Shown piece after piece: positions 30,300 to 39,240 of a DNA stretch of 64,000 nt (the first letter of the stretch is position 1; each line of letters starts with the position of its first letter). Location of the stretch: assembly GCF_001424835.1 (NCBI RefSeq), contig NZ_LMCQ01000023.1, positions 311,688 through 375,687 on the forward strand, given 5' to 3'. Origin of the DNA: Variovorax sp. Root318D1. GTDB lineage: Bacteria > Pseudomonadota > Gammaproteobacteria > Burkholderiales > Burkholderiaceae_C. The notes under the pieces were generated by a model. That model did no database searches. It had not been told where the DNA came from and was given only the letters and a program-made list of their open reading frames with translations. The position numbers were made by a program, and so were the translations under genes.

Positions 30300-31253
30300 A
30301 TGAACGTCGAATTCTTCGTCATCTCACTGCTCAACGGCGTCAGCTACGGGCTGTTGCTGTTCATGCTGAGCTCTGGCCTTACGCTGATCTTCAGCATGAT
30401 GGGTGTGCTCAATTTCGCGCACGCCAGCTTCTACATGCTCGGTGCGTACATTGCGTACACGCTGTCGGGCATCATCGGCTTCTGGCCGGCGCTCTTCATC
30501 GCGCCGCTCTTGGTGGGCCTGCTGGGCGCCGCCTTCGAGCGCTACAGCCTGCGCCGGGTCCACAAGTTCGGCCACGTGCCCGAGCTCCTGGTGACCTTCG
30601 GCCTTTCGTACTTGATTCTCGAGCTGGTTCAGCTTGCCTGGGGGCGCTCGACGGTGCCCTACGGCCTGCCGCCGCAGTTGCAGGGACCGCTGTTCTCGCT
30701 TTACGGCACGCAGTTTCCCAAGTCGCGCTCGTTCATCATGCTGGTGGCGGTGCTGATGCTCATCTCGGTGTGGCTGCTGCTCACGCGCACGCGCATCGGC
30801 CTGGTCATCCAGGCGGCGCTCAAGCACCCCGACATGGTCGAGGCGCTGGGGCACAACGTGCCGCGGGTCTTCATGCTGGTGTTCGGCGGCGGTGCCGCGC
30901 TCGCGGGTCTCGCAGGCGTGGTGGGTGGCAACACCTACGTCACCGAACCGGCCATGGCCGCGTCCGTGGGCTCGATCATCTTCGTGGTGGTGGTGGTCGG
31001 CGGCATGGGATCGCTGGCCGGCGCGTTCCTCGCGTCGCTGCTGATCGGCATCATCCAGACCTTCGCGGTGGCCATGGACCAGTCGTTTGCCGGTGGCCTG
31101 CAGATGCTGGGCGTTGCCGTGACAGACCAGACATTCGGCTACGAACTGCTCAAGCTCACGATCTCGCAGGTCGCGCCGATCCTGCCGTACCTGTTTCTTG
31201 TGCTGATCCTCATCTTCAGGCCCAAGGGCTTGTTGGGCACGCGGGAGGATTGA
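30300..31253 (+). CDS. livH: Branched-chain amino acid ABC transporter permease LivH
   Basis: This 317-residue permease has eight or so hydrophobic helices. Family segments are the N-terminal SLLNGVSYGLLLFMLSSGLTLIFSMMGVLNFAHA, where the FSMMGVLNFAH box is diagnostic, then EALGHNVPRVFMLVFGGGAALAGLAGVVGG, and the C-terminal LILIFRPKGLLGTRED. With LivM it forms the membrane channel. The stop is immediately followed by the livM ATG, so translation is coupled. Confidence 0.94.
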   Translation: MNVEFFVISLLNGVSYGLLLFMLSSGLTLIFSMMGVLNFAHASFYMLGAYIAYTLSGIIGFWPALFIAPLLVGLLGAAFERYSLRRVHKFGHVPELLVTFGLSYLILELVQLAWGRSTVPYGLPPQLQGPLFSLYGTQFPKSRSFIMLVAVLMLISVWLLLTRTRIGLVIQAALKHPDMVEALGHNVPRVFMLVFGGGAALAGLAGVVGGNTYVTEPAMAASVGSIIFVVVVVGGMGSLAGAFLASLLIGIIQTFAVAMDQSFAGGLQMLGVAVTDQTFGYELLKLTISQVAPILPYLFLVLILIFRPKGLLGTRED

Positions 31254-32660
31254 ATGACACAAGCACAGTCTCCCACCATCGCCGCCGACCCTCGCACCAA
31301 CCCTCTTGCGACAGCAGAGGGCACAAGAAAGGGTGGAACCGAAATGACATCGACGACCGCAGCCCCGACCACGCAGTACTACCGCTTCAAGCCCTGGAAC
31401 ATCGGGCGCTTCCTGATCTGGTCGCTGTTTGCCGTCGTGCTGATCATCTCGCCGCTGGTGTTCAAGAGCAGCCTCGCGCTCACCATGCTTTCGCAGATGG
31501 GCTATCTCATCATCATCTGCCTGAGCTACAACATCCTGCTGGGGCAGGGCGGCATGCTGAGTTTCGGCCATGCGGTGTACGTTGGTCTTGGCTCCTTCCT
31601 TGCCATCCATGCGATGAACATGGGCGGCAAGGGCGGGCTGCAGATTCCGCTGGTGGCCATTCCCCTGGTAGGCGGCCTGGCCGGCATGTTCTTTGCCATC
31701 CTGCTGGGCTTCGTCACCACCAAGAAGTCGGGCACCACCTTCGCGATGATCACCATGGGCATCGGCGAGCTGGTGGCTTCCATGGCGCTGATGTTCCCGA
31801 GCTTCTTCGGCGGCGAGGGCGGCATCACCACCGACCGCGTCTACGGCCCGACCTTCTTCGGCTTCAACTTCGGTTCGCAGATCCAGGTGTACTACCTGAT
31901 CGCCGCCTATTGCTTCGTCTGCACCGCGCTCATGTATGCCTTCACCGGCACGCCGCTCGGCCGCATGCTGAACGCGGTGCGCGACAACCCAGAGCGCGTG
32001 GAGTTCATCGGCTACAACACGCAGCGCGTGCGCTACTTCGCATTCATCATCGCGGGCTTCTTCGCCGGCATCGGTGGCGGGCTGGCGTCGATCAACTTCG
32101 AGATCGTGAACGCGGCCGACAGCCTGAGCGCCATCCGCTCGGGCGGCTACCTGCTGTTCACCTTCCTGGGCGGCGCGGTGTTCTTCTTCGGTCCGATCAT
32201 CGGCGCGGTGCTGCTGGTGTTCGCGTCGATCCTGCTGTCGGAGCTTTCCAAGGCTTGGCAGCTCTACTTCGGCCTGGTGTTCGTGTTCATGGTGATGTTC
32301 GCGCCCGGCGGCATCGCCAGCCTGGTGATGATGAACCTGCGGGTCGCCAAGTTCGGCAAGTTCGACCGCTTCTGGCTGCTGTACGTCGCGCTCGCGGTGG
32401 CACTGGTGCCGGTCGTCGTCGGCGCCGCTGCGCTCATCGAGATGATCTATCACATCCAGCTCAACGCGGCGATGGGCCCCAACCTGAACTTCTTCGGGCT
32501 GACGCTCGATACGTCGGGCATGCCAAGCTGGCTGATCGCGGCGGCCATCCTGGCGGTTGGCCTCGGGGCACTCGAGGTGGCGCGCCGCCGCTTCGTGCGT
32601 GTCTGGGGCCGGGCACAGGAAGAAATCGAAGTAGAAATCAAACGTCGGGAGGCGGCGTAA
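31254..32660 (+). CDS. livM: Branched-chain amino acid ABC transporter permease LivM, C-terminally extended
   Basis: This 468-residue permease has the usual LivM core: LSYNILLGQGGMLSFGHA, KKSGTTFAMITMGIGELVASMALMFP, NAVRDNPERVEFIGYN and GFFAGIGGGLASINFE. After the core, about residues 360-468 form an extra segment with two more hydrophobic stretches (WLLYVALAVALVPVVVGAAALI and WLIAAAILAVGLGALEVA). LivM proteins are often 300-420 residues, so this is long. GGGAGGA precedes the ATG at 31254. A second ATG at 31344 (MTSTTAAP) would remove a polar leader of 30 residues and cannot be excluded. The stop overlaps the livG start by 1 nt. Confidence 0.92.
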   Translation: MTQAQSPTIAADPRTNPLATAEGTRKGGTEMTSTTAAPTTQYYRFKPWNIGRFLIWSLFAVVLIISPLVFKSSLALTMLSQMGYLIIICLSYNILLGQGGMLSFGHAVYVGLGSFLAIHAMNMGGKGGLQIPLVAIPLVGGLAGMFFAILLGFVTTKKSGTTFAMITMGIGELVASMALMFPSFFGGEGGITTDRVYGPTFFGFNFGSQIQVYYLIAAYCFVCTALMYAFTGTPLGRMLNAVRDNPERVEFIGYNTQRVRYFAFIIAGFFAGIGGGLASINFEIVNAADSLSAIRSGGYLLFTFLGGAVFFFGPIIGAVLLVFASILLSELSKAWQLYFGLVFVFMVMFAPGGIASLVMMNLRVAKFGKFDRFWLLYVALAVALVPVVVGAAALIEMIYHIQLNAAMGPNLNFFGLTLDTSGMPSWLIAAAILAVGLGALEVARRRFVRVWGRAQEEIEVEIKRREAA

Positions 32661-33436
32661 TGAGCGCGCAACACGCACTGGAACTGAAGGCGCTGCGCAA
32701 GAATTTCGGCAAGACCGAAATCATCCGCGGCGTGGACCTGGCGGTGAACGCCGGGGAACGCGTGGCCATCATCGGCCCGAACGGAGCGGGCAAGTCGACG
32801 CTGTTCAACCTCATCAGCGGACGGCTGGCCCCCACCAGCGGCGAAGTGCTGCTGAACGGCGATCGCATCGACGGCAAGAAGCCCTTCGAGATCAACCGGC
32901 TGGGCCTGTCGCGCAGCTTCCAGATCACCAACATCTTTCCGAAGCTCAGCGTGTTCGAGAACCTGCGCTGCGGGGTGCTGTGGAGCCTGGGCTACCGCTA
33001 CACCTTCCTGCGCTTTCTCTCGAACCTGGACGACGCCAATGCGCGCACCGAAGAGCTCATCAAGCAGATCGGACTGGAACGCAAGCGCGACGTGCACGCG
33101 GTGAACCTCACCTATGCCGAGCAGCGTGCACTCGAAATTGGCGTGACGATCGCCGGCGGCGCCGGCGTCATTCTCCTGGACGAGCCCACGGCCGGCATGA
33201 GCAAGACCGAGACCTCGCACTTCATCTCGCTCATCAAGCACGTCACGGTCGGCAAGACGCTGCTCACGGTCGAGCACGACATGGGCGTGGTCTTCGGCCT
33301 GGCCGACAAGATCGCGGTGGTGGTGTATGGCGAGGTGATTGCCTTCGACACGCCGGCGGCTGTTCGCGCCAATGCGCGGGTGCAGGAGGCTTACCTCGGC
33401 TCTTCGGTGGCCGACGCACAAAGCCAGGGACACTGA
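32660..33436 (+). CDS. livG: Branched-chain amino acid ABC transporter ATPase LivG
   Basis: This 258-residue nucleotide-binding subunit has a canonical Walker A, GPNGAGKST, with K45. Walker B is ILLDEP with E175, and the switch His is H206 (TVEHD). The C-loop signature reads LTYAEQRALEIG at 150-161 instead of LSGGQ. LivG proteins generally carry a YG-type variant here, but this one has also lost the glycine (YA). The ATG at 32660 overlaps the livM stop (TAATG). The open frame upstream is inside livM and not coding. It pairs with LivF. Confidence 0.94.
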   Translation: MSAQHALELKALRKNFGKTEIIRGVDLAVNAGERVAIIGPNGAGKSTLFNLISGRLAPTSGEVLLNGDRIDGKKPFEINRLGLSRSFQITNIFPKLSVFENLRCGVLWSLGYRYTFLRFLSNLDDANARTEELIKQIGLERKRDVHAVNLTYAEQRALEIGVTIAGGAGVILLDEPTAGMSKTETSHFISLIKHVTVGKTLLTVEHDMGVVFGLADKIAVVVYGEVIAFDTPAAVRANARVQEAYLGSSVADAQSQGH

Positions 33437-33437
33437 C

Positions 33438-34133
33438 ATGCTGAAGCTTCACGACATCCACGCCTATTACGGCAAGAGCCATGTGCTGCATGGCGTTTCC
33501 TTCAACGTCGGGGCGGGCGAGATCGTCGCGCTGCTGGGCCGCAACGGCTCCGGCCGCTCGACTACCGCCAAGGCCATCATGGGCCTGGTGCATGCCGAGG
33601 GCACGCTGCGCTGGAAAGACCAGGACATCCTGCGCAGGAAGGCGTACGAAATCGCCCACCTGGGCATCGGCTACGTGCCCGAGAACCGCGACATCTTTCC
33701 CAAGCTCACGGTGCACCAGAACCTGCTCCTGGGGCAAAAGGGCTCGGGCAAGGGCAGCCGCTGGTCGTTCGACGACATGTACGGCATGTTCCCGCGCCTG
33801 AAGGAGCGCCAGCACACCGAGGCCGGCGTGCTCTCGGGCGGCGAGCAGCAAATGCTCACGCTGTGCCGCACCCTCATGGGCGACCCCGACCTGATCATCA
33901 TCGACGAGCCGACCGAAGGGCTTGCGCCGAAGATCGTCGAGCTGGTAGGGCAGTACCTGAAGACGCTCAAGAACAAGGGTATTTCGGTGCTGCTGATCGA
34001 GCAGAAGCTGACCATTGCAATGCAGATCTCCGACCGTGCGCTGGTCATGGGGCACGGCAGCATCGTGTTCGACGGCACCCCCGACAGCCTGCGTGCCGAC
34101 GCGACCACTCGCAAAGAGTGGCTCGAAGTCTAG
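33438..34133 (+). CDS. livF: Branched-chain amino acid ABC transporter ATPase LivF, Walker A Lys replaced by Arg
   Basis: This 231-residue ATPase partners LivG. Its Walker A reads GRNGSGRSTT, with R40 where the phosphate-binding lysine is expected; the DNA codon is CGC, so this is not a frame error. The signature VLSGGEQQML (131-140) and Walker B IIIDEPTEGLAP are intact. The switch position is Q189 (LLIEQK), as usual for LivF. The start at 33438, 1 nt after the livG stop, was chosen over the longer open frame. It is the last gene of the livHMGF unit. Confidence 0.93.
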   Translation: MLKLHDIHAYYGKSHVLHGVSFNVGAGEIVALLGRNGSGRSTTAKAIMGLVHAEGTLRWKDQDILRRKAYEIAHLGIGYVPENRDIFPKLTVHQNLLLGQKGSGKGSRWSFDDMYGMFPRLKERQHTEAGVLSGGEQQMLTLCRTLMGDPDLIIIDEPTEGLAPKIVELVGQYLKTLKNKGISVLLIEQKLTIAMQISDRALVMGHGSIVFDGTPDSLRADATTRKEWLEV

Positions 34134-34178
34134 GGCTTGCCCCCAGGCTTCGCGCACGCGCTTTTTCCACCCCCGCTC

Positions 34179-34226
34179 GGGGGCAACACCAGCGGCCCGG
34201 CAGAGCCGGTTCCGCGGTGTTCCTGG
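34179..34226 (+). repeat. 48-nt intergenic hairpin repeat (copy A)
   Basis: This copy matches the element at 39241-39288 in 43 of 48 positions, same strand. The outer stem is AACACC/GGTGTT. Inside are GCGG/CCGC and CCGG/CCGG pairings around CAGAG. It lies between livF and the FadB-like gene. Confidence 0.75.
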
Positions 34227-34276
34227 AACGGGCTGTAACCTTTAATGAGTCTTGTCTCGGCAGCGACTGCGTGCCA

Positions 34277-34304
34277 TTGTGAGGCCACGCGAAACGCCTA
34301 GAAT
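34277..34304 (+). promoter_or_regulatory. Candidate sigma-70 promoter of the FadB-like gene
   Basis: TTGTGA (34277-34282) and TAGAAT (34299-34304) are separated by 16 nt, giving a start near 34311 and a leader of about 50 nt before the ATG at 34364. Confidence 0.5.
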
Positions 34305-34363
34305 CCTCGAAAAAGAACACTCGTGCTTTTTCCTCTTTTTCTTCACACACCAAGGAACGCAGC

Positions 34364-36469
34364 ATGACGGCTGAATACAAAGTGCTCGGCGATGTCGCCG
34401 TGATCACACTGACCAACCCGCCGGTCAACGGTCTCGGTTTTTCGACCCGCATCGGCATCACCGATGGGCTGTCGAAAGCCAATGCCGACGACGCCGTCAA
34501 GGCCATCGTCATCACGGGCGCAGGCAAGGCCTTCTCGGGCGGTGCGGACATCAAGGAATTCGGCACGCCCAAGGCGCTGCAGGAGCCCAACCTGCTGAGC
34601 GTGATCCTCGCGCTCGAAGCTTCGCCCAAGCCCATCGTTGCGGCCATTCACTCGGTGTGCATGGGCGGCGGCCTCGAGCTGGCCCTGGGCTGCCATTACC
34701 GCGTCGCGGCTCCCGGTACCAGCGTCGCGCTGCCTGAAGTCAAGCTCGGCCTCATTCCCGGCGCCGGCGGCACGCAGCGCCTGCCGCGCGTGCTGGGCGT
34801 GGAAACCGCGCTCAACATGATCGTGAGCGGCGAGTCCGTCAAGAGCGAACTGCTGGCCAGCCTGCCGGGGCAGAAGCTGTTCGACAAGCTCGCGGCCTCG
34901 CCCGAGTCGGTGTTCGAAGAAGCTATTGCATTCGCCAAGAGCGTGGCCGGCAAGACCGGCGACGCATTGCCGCTGGTGCGCAACCTGCCGTGCAAGCATC
35001 CGCAAGGCGACGCCTACTTCCAGTTCGCCAAGAACATGGTCGGCGGCATGTCGAAGAACTACCCTGCGCCGCTGCAGTGCGTGGAGGCCGTGCAAGCCGC
35101 CACCAAGATGAAGTTCGACGCCGGCATGGCCGAAGAGCGCCGGATCTTCACCTCGCTGATGTTCACGCCCGAATCTCTGGCGCTGCGCCACCTGTTCATG
35201 GCCGAGCGCGCGGCCTCCAAGATCCCCGACGTGGCCGACGACACGCCCAAGCGCGAAGTCAAGTCGGTCGGCGTGATCGGCGCCGGCACCATGGGCGGCG
35301 GCATCTCGATGAACTTCCTGAACGCGGGCATCCCCGTCAAGATTCTCGAGATGAAGCAGGAAGCCCTCGACCGCGGCATTGCCACCATCAAGAAGAACTA
35401 CGAATCGCAGGTCAAGAAAGGCAAGCTCAAGCAGGACAAGTACGAGCAGCGCATGGCTCTCTTGAGCACCACGCTGAGCTATGACGACCTGAAGGATGCC
35501 GACCTGATCATCGAAGCCGTGTTCGAGGAACTCGGCGTGAAAGAGAAGGTGTTCAAGGAACTCGACCGCGTGGCCAAGAAGGGCGCCATCCTGGCTTCCA
35601 ACACCTCGACGCTCGACGTCGACAAGATCGCCTCGTTCACCGACCGTCCGCAGGACGTGGTCGGCATGCACTTCTTCAGCCCCGCCAACGTGATGAAGCT
35701 GCTCGAAGTGGTGCGCGGCAAGGAAACGGCCAAGGACGTTCTCGCCACCGTCATGGACATTGGCAAGAAGATCAAGAAGACGGCCGTGGTCTCGGGCGTG
35801 TGCGACGGCTTCATCGGCAATCGCATGATCGAGCAGTACTCGCGCCAGGCAGGCTTCCTGCTGGACGAAGGCGCCACGCCGCAGCAGGTCGACAAGGCCG
35901 TCGAGAAGTTCGGCTTTGCCATGGGCCCCTTCCGCATGGGCGACCTGGCCGGCAACGACATCGGCTGGGCGATTCGCAAGCGCCGCGCCGTGGAGTATCC
36001 GGACATGAAGTACAGCCGCACGGCCGACAAGCTGTGCGAGCTGGGCCGCTTCGGCCAGAAGACCGGAGCAGGGTGGTACGACTATCAGGCCGGCAAGCGC
36101 GACGCGATTCCGTCGGAGCTCGTCAATAAGATGATCGAGGACCACCGCAAGGAACTCGGCATCACGCCGCGCAAGATTTCCGACGAGGAAATCGTGCAGC
36201 GCCTGGTGTATGCGCTGGTGAACGAAGGCGCGCACATCCTCGAGGACGGCATTGCGTCGAAGTCGGGCGACATCGACATGGTGTACCTCACCGGCTACGG
36301 CTTCCCGATCTGGCGCGGCGGCCCGATGCACTACGCATCGCAGGTCGGCCTGTACAACGTCGCCGAAACCATGAAGCGCTTTGCCAAGAACCCGCGCGAC
36401 GACGCCGAGTTCTGGCAGCCCGCGCCGCTGATCCAGAAGCTGGCTGCCGAAGGCAAGCAGTTCAGCTGA
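34364..36469 (+). CDS. Bifunctional enoyl-CoA hydratase / 3-hydroxyacyl-CoA dehydrogenase (FadB/FadJ-like)
   Basis: This 701-residue fusion performs hydration and the second oxidation of beta-oxidation. The N-terminal crotonase domain (1-190) has GKAFSGGADIKEF, CMGGGLELALGCHYRVA and PEVKLGLIPGAGGTQRLPR, with the expected acidic residues. The dehydrogenase half has the NAD loop VGVIGAGTMGGGISMNF near 303, NTSTLDVDKIASF and GMHFFSPANVMKLLEVV. The helical C-terminal domain follows (GVCDGFIGNRM; GYGFPIWRGGPM). Length and order match FadB/FadJ, closer to the family with a short linker. It heads the lipid run and has its own candidate promoter. Confidence 0.95.
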   Translation: MTAEYKVLGDVAVITLTNPPVNGLGFSTRIGITDGLSKANADDAVKAIVITGAGKAFSGGADIKEFGTPKALQEPNLLSVILALEASPKPIVAAIHSVCMGGGLELALGCHYRVAAPGTSVALPEVKLGLIPGAGGTQRLPRVLGVETALNMIVSGESVKSELLASLPGQKLFDKLAASPESVFEEAIAFAKSVAGKTGDALPLVRNLPCKHPQGDAYFQFAKNMVGGMSKNYPAPLQCVEAVQAATKMKFDAGMAEERRIFTSLMFTPESLALRHLFMAERAASKIPDVADDTPKREVKSVGVIGAGTMGGGISMNFLNAGIPVKILEMKQEALDRGIATIKKNYESQVKKGKLKQDKYEQRMALLSTTLSYDDLKDADLIIEAVFEELGVKEKVFKELDRVAKKGAILASNTSTLDVDKIASFTDRPQDVVGMHFFSPANVMKLLEVVRGKETAKDVLATVMDIGKKIKKTAVVSGVCDGFIGNRMIEQYSRQAGFLLDEGATPQQVDKAVEKFGFAMGPFRMGDLAGNDIGWAIRKRRAVEYPDMKYSRTADKLCELGRFGQKTGAGWYDYQAGKRDAIPSELVNKMIEDHRKELGITPRKISDEEIVQRLVYALVNEGAHILEDGIASKSGDIDMVYLTGYGFPIWRGGPMHYASQVGLYNVAETMKRFAKNPRDDAEFWQPAPLIQKLAAEGKQFS

Positions 36470-36494
36470 CAGCAGATCCGGGACCTGGCCGCCT

Positions 36495-37970
36495 ATGTTG
36501 AAACGCATCTTCCTCGGGCTGCTGCTGGTGCTCTTGGCACTGGCGGCGGCCGTGGCGGTCAAGACCTGGCGCACGCCGTCGCAGCAACTGGCGGTGGTGC
36601 CAGTGCCCAAGATCGAGATCGACGTGCAGGCTGCCGCAAAGCGGTTGGCCGGCGCGATTCCGATCCGGACCGTTTCAAGCCTCGACGATCCAGCCGGGAA
36701 CCTGGCCGAATTCGACAAGCTGCATGCCTATCTCGCGCAGCAGTTTCCCAAGCTTCACGCCACCCTCAAGAAAGAAGTGGTCGGCCAGCGGGCGCTGCTC
36801 TATACATGGGCCGGCACCGATCCTGCGGCCAAGCCCATCGCGCTCATGGCGCACCAGGACATGGTGCCGATCGCACCGGGCACCGAGAAAGCCTGGACTG
36901 TCGACCCCTTCGCGGGCGAGATCAAGGACGGCTTCGTCTGGGGCCGCGGTACGCTCGACAATAAGGGCAACCTGTTCGCGCAGATGGAAGCCATCGAGCT
37001 GCTGATCGCGAGCGGCTTCAAGCCGAGGCAGACCGTCTACCTCGTGATGGGCGACGACGAAGAGGTGAGTGGCCTGCGCGGCGCGCTGCCGATTGCCGAA
37101 CTGCTCAAGTCGCGCAACGTGCGGCTCGACTGGGTGCTCGACGAAGGCCTGCTGATCCTGGACGGCGTGCTGCCGGGATTGTCGAAGCCCGCGGCGCTCA
37201 TCGGCCTTGCGGAGAAGGGCTACGGCACCTTCTTTCTATCGCTCGACACCGCCCCCGGCCATTCGTCGATGCCGCCGCAGCGCAGTGCCATCGGCAGCAT
37301 GAGCGCCGCACTGGCGCGGCTCGAAGCCACGCCCATGCCCGGCGCCATCCAGGGTGTGGCCGCCCAGATGTTCGGCGCGCTCGCGCCTGAGATGGGCGGC
37401 GTCAACCGTGTGATGCTGTCCAACCTGTGGCTCACCGAGCCGCTGGTGCGCGGTCAGCTCGAAAAGAGCCCGAGCAGCAACGCCATGCTGCGTACGACCA
37501 CGGCGCTCACCATCGTACGTGCCGGCAACAAGGACAACGTTCTGCCAGGCCGGGCCGAGGCGGCAGTCAACTTCCGCATCCTGCCGGGCGACACCATCGA
37601 CAGCGTGGAGGCGCACCTGCGCAAGGCGCTGGGCAACGACGAGATCAAGATCAAGCGCTACCCGGGCAACTCCGAGCCATCGCCCGTGTCGCCGACCGAC
37701 AGCACCGGCTACCGTGCCATCCAGCAGGCGGTGCGCCAGTCGTTTCCGGATGTCGTCGTGGCCCCCGGCCTCATGACCGCCGCCACCGATTCGCGCCATT
37801 TCAGCCTGGTGAGCGACGCGGTCTATCGCTTTTCGCCGTTCCGAATGAAGAGCGAAGACCTCGCGCGCTTCCATGGCAACAACGAACGCCTGGCCATCTC
37901 CAACTACGGCGAGATGATCGGCTTCTATCACCAGCTCCTGCGCAACACCAACGTCGCGCCGGCGCAATGA
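36495..37970 (+). CDS. M20 family metallohydrolase, PM20D1/carboxypeptidase S-like
   Basis: This 491-residue protein has an N-terminal membrane anchor or uncleaved signal (residues 5-24, IFLGLLLVLLALAAAVAV). It also has the M20 metal motifs ALMAHQDMVPI, WGRGTLDNKGN and MGDDEEVSG. The segments GHSSMPPQRSAIG and the C-terminal DSRHFSLVSDAVYRFSPF...HGNNERL match the PM20D1 subgroup. In animals that subgroup hydrolyses and forms N-fatty-acyl amino acids. It begins 25 nt after the FadB-like gene and ends 40 nt before the thiolase, so it is embedded in the beta-oxidation genes. An N-acyl amino acid substrate is inferred, not shown. Confidence 0.88.
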   Translation: MLKRIFLGLLLVLLALAAAVAVKTWRTPSQQLAVVPVPKIEIDVQAAAKRLAGAIPIRTVSSLDDPAGNLAEFDKLHAYLAQQFPKLHATLKKEVVGQRALLYTWAGTDPAAKPIALMAHQDMVPIAPGTEKAWTVDPFAGEIKDGFVWGRGTLDNKGNLFAQMEAIELLIASGFKPRQTVYLVMGDDEEVSGLRGALPIAELLKSRNVRLDWVLDEGLLILDGVLPGLSKPAALIGLAEKGYGTFFLSLDTAPGHSSMPPQRSAIGSMSAALARLEATPMPGAIQGVAAQMFGALAPEMGGVNRVMLSNLWLTEPLVRGQLEKSPSSNAMLRTTTALTIVRAGNKDNVLPGRAEAAVNFRILPGDTIDSVEAHLRKALGNDEIKIKRYPGNSEPSPVSPTDSTGYRAIQQAVRQSFPDVVVAPGLMTAATDSRHFSLVSDAVYRFSPFRMKSEDLARFHGNNERLAISNYGEMIGFYHQLLRNTNVAPAQ

Positions 37971-38010
37971 CGACAACCCTCTTTCCCTTCCATCTTCAAA
38001 GGACCTCACC

Positions 38011-39186
38011 ATGACCAGCGCCGTCATTGTTTCCACCGCCCGCACGCCGCTCGCGAAGAGCTGGAAGGGTGCCTTCAACATGACGCACGGCGCCACGCTT
38101 GGCGGCCACGCGGTTCAGCATGCCATTGCGCGCGCCGGCATCGAAGCCGCCGAAGTCGATGACGTGATCATGGGCTGCGCCACGCCCGAGGGTGCCACCG
38201 GCTCCAACATCGCACGCCAGGTCGCACTGCGCGCCGGCTGCCCCGTCACCACCTCGGGCATGACGATCAACCGCTTCTGCTCGTCGGGCCTGCAGACCAT
38301 CGCCACCGCCGCGCAACGCATCATCGCCGGCGAAGGCGACGTGTACGTGGCCGGCGGCGTCGAGAGCATCTCGTGCGTGCAGAACGAAGCCAACAAGCAC
38401 ATGCTGGCCGACCCCTGGCTCGTGAAGCACAAGCCCGAGATCTACTGGAACATGCTGCAGACGGCCGAGCAGGTCGCCAAGCGCTACAACATCGGCCGCG
38501 ACGCGATGGACGAATACGGCGCCGCCAGCCAGCAGAAGGCCACCGCCGCGCTCGAAGCCGGCCGCTTCAAGGACGAGATCGCACCGATCACCGTGCTGGC
38601 CGGCGTGGCCGACCCCGTGATGGGCCTGCGCACCAAGGAAGTCACCGTCGAGAATGATGAAGGCATTCGCGCCGGCACCACCAAGGAAGGCATCAGCGGC
38701 ATTCGCCCGGCGCTGCCCGGCGGCCTGATCTCGGCCGGCAATGCCAGCCAGTTTTCCGACGGCGGCGGCGCCTGCGTGGTCGTCGACGAAAAGTACGCCC
38801 AGCAAAAGGGCCTGAAGCCGCTCGGCCGCTTCCTCGGTTTTGCCGTGGCCGGCTGCGAGCCTGACGAAATGGGCATCGGCCCCGTGTTCGCGATCCCGAA
38901 GGTGCTCAAGCGCCTGGGTCTCACGGTCAACGACATCGACCTGTGGGAACTGAACGAAGCCTTCGCGGTGCAGGTGATCTACTGCCGCGACAAGCTCGGC
39001 ATCCCGGGCGATCGCCTGAACGTGGACGGCGGCGCCATTGCCGTGGGCCACCCCTACGGCGTGAGCGGCCAGCGCCTCACGGGCCATGCGCTCATCGAGG
39101 GCAAGCGCCGCGGCGCGAAGAAGGTGCTGGTCACGATGTGCATCGGCGGCGGCATGGGTGCGGCGGGCGTGTTTGAAGTTCTTTAA
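38011..39186 (+). CDS. Acetyl-CoA acyltransferase (thiolase, FadA-like)
   Basis: This 391-residue thiolase cleaves 3-ketoacyl-CoA with CoA in the last step of beta-oxidation. The active-site triad is C90 (NRFCSSGLQTIA), H347 (AIAVGHPYGVSG) and C377 (TMCIGGGMGAAG). The length is typical. A degradative role is favoured by the flanking FadB-like and acyl-CoA dehydrogenase genes, although biosynthetic thiolases share these motifs. The next gene is separated by a hairpin repeat. Confidence 0.94.
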   Translation: MTSAVIVSTARTPLAKSWKGAFNMTHGATLGGHAVQHAIARAGIEAAEVDDVIMGCATPEGATGSNIARQVALRAGCPVTTSGMTINRFCSSGLQTIATAAQRIIAGEGDVYVAGGVESISCVQNEANKHMLADPWLVKHKPEIYWNMLQTAEQVAKRYNIGRDAMDEYGAASQQKATAALEAGRFKDEIAPITVLAGVADPVMGLRTKEVTVENDEGIRAGTTKEGISGIRPALPGGLISAGNASQFSDGGGACVVVDEKYAQQKGLKPLGRFLGFAVAGCEPDEMGIGPVFAIPKVLKRLGLTVNDIDLWELNEAFAVQVIYCRDKLGIPGDRLNVDGGAIAVGHPYGVSGQRLTGHALIEGKRRGAKKVLVTMCIGGGMGAAGVFEVL

Positions 39187-39240
39187 CTCTCGCCCACCCG
39201 GCGGCGCATAGCGCGTCGCCGCCTTCGCCAACCCCGTTCA

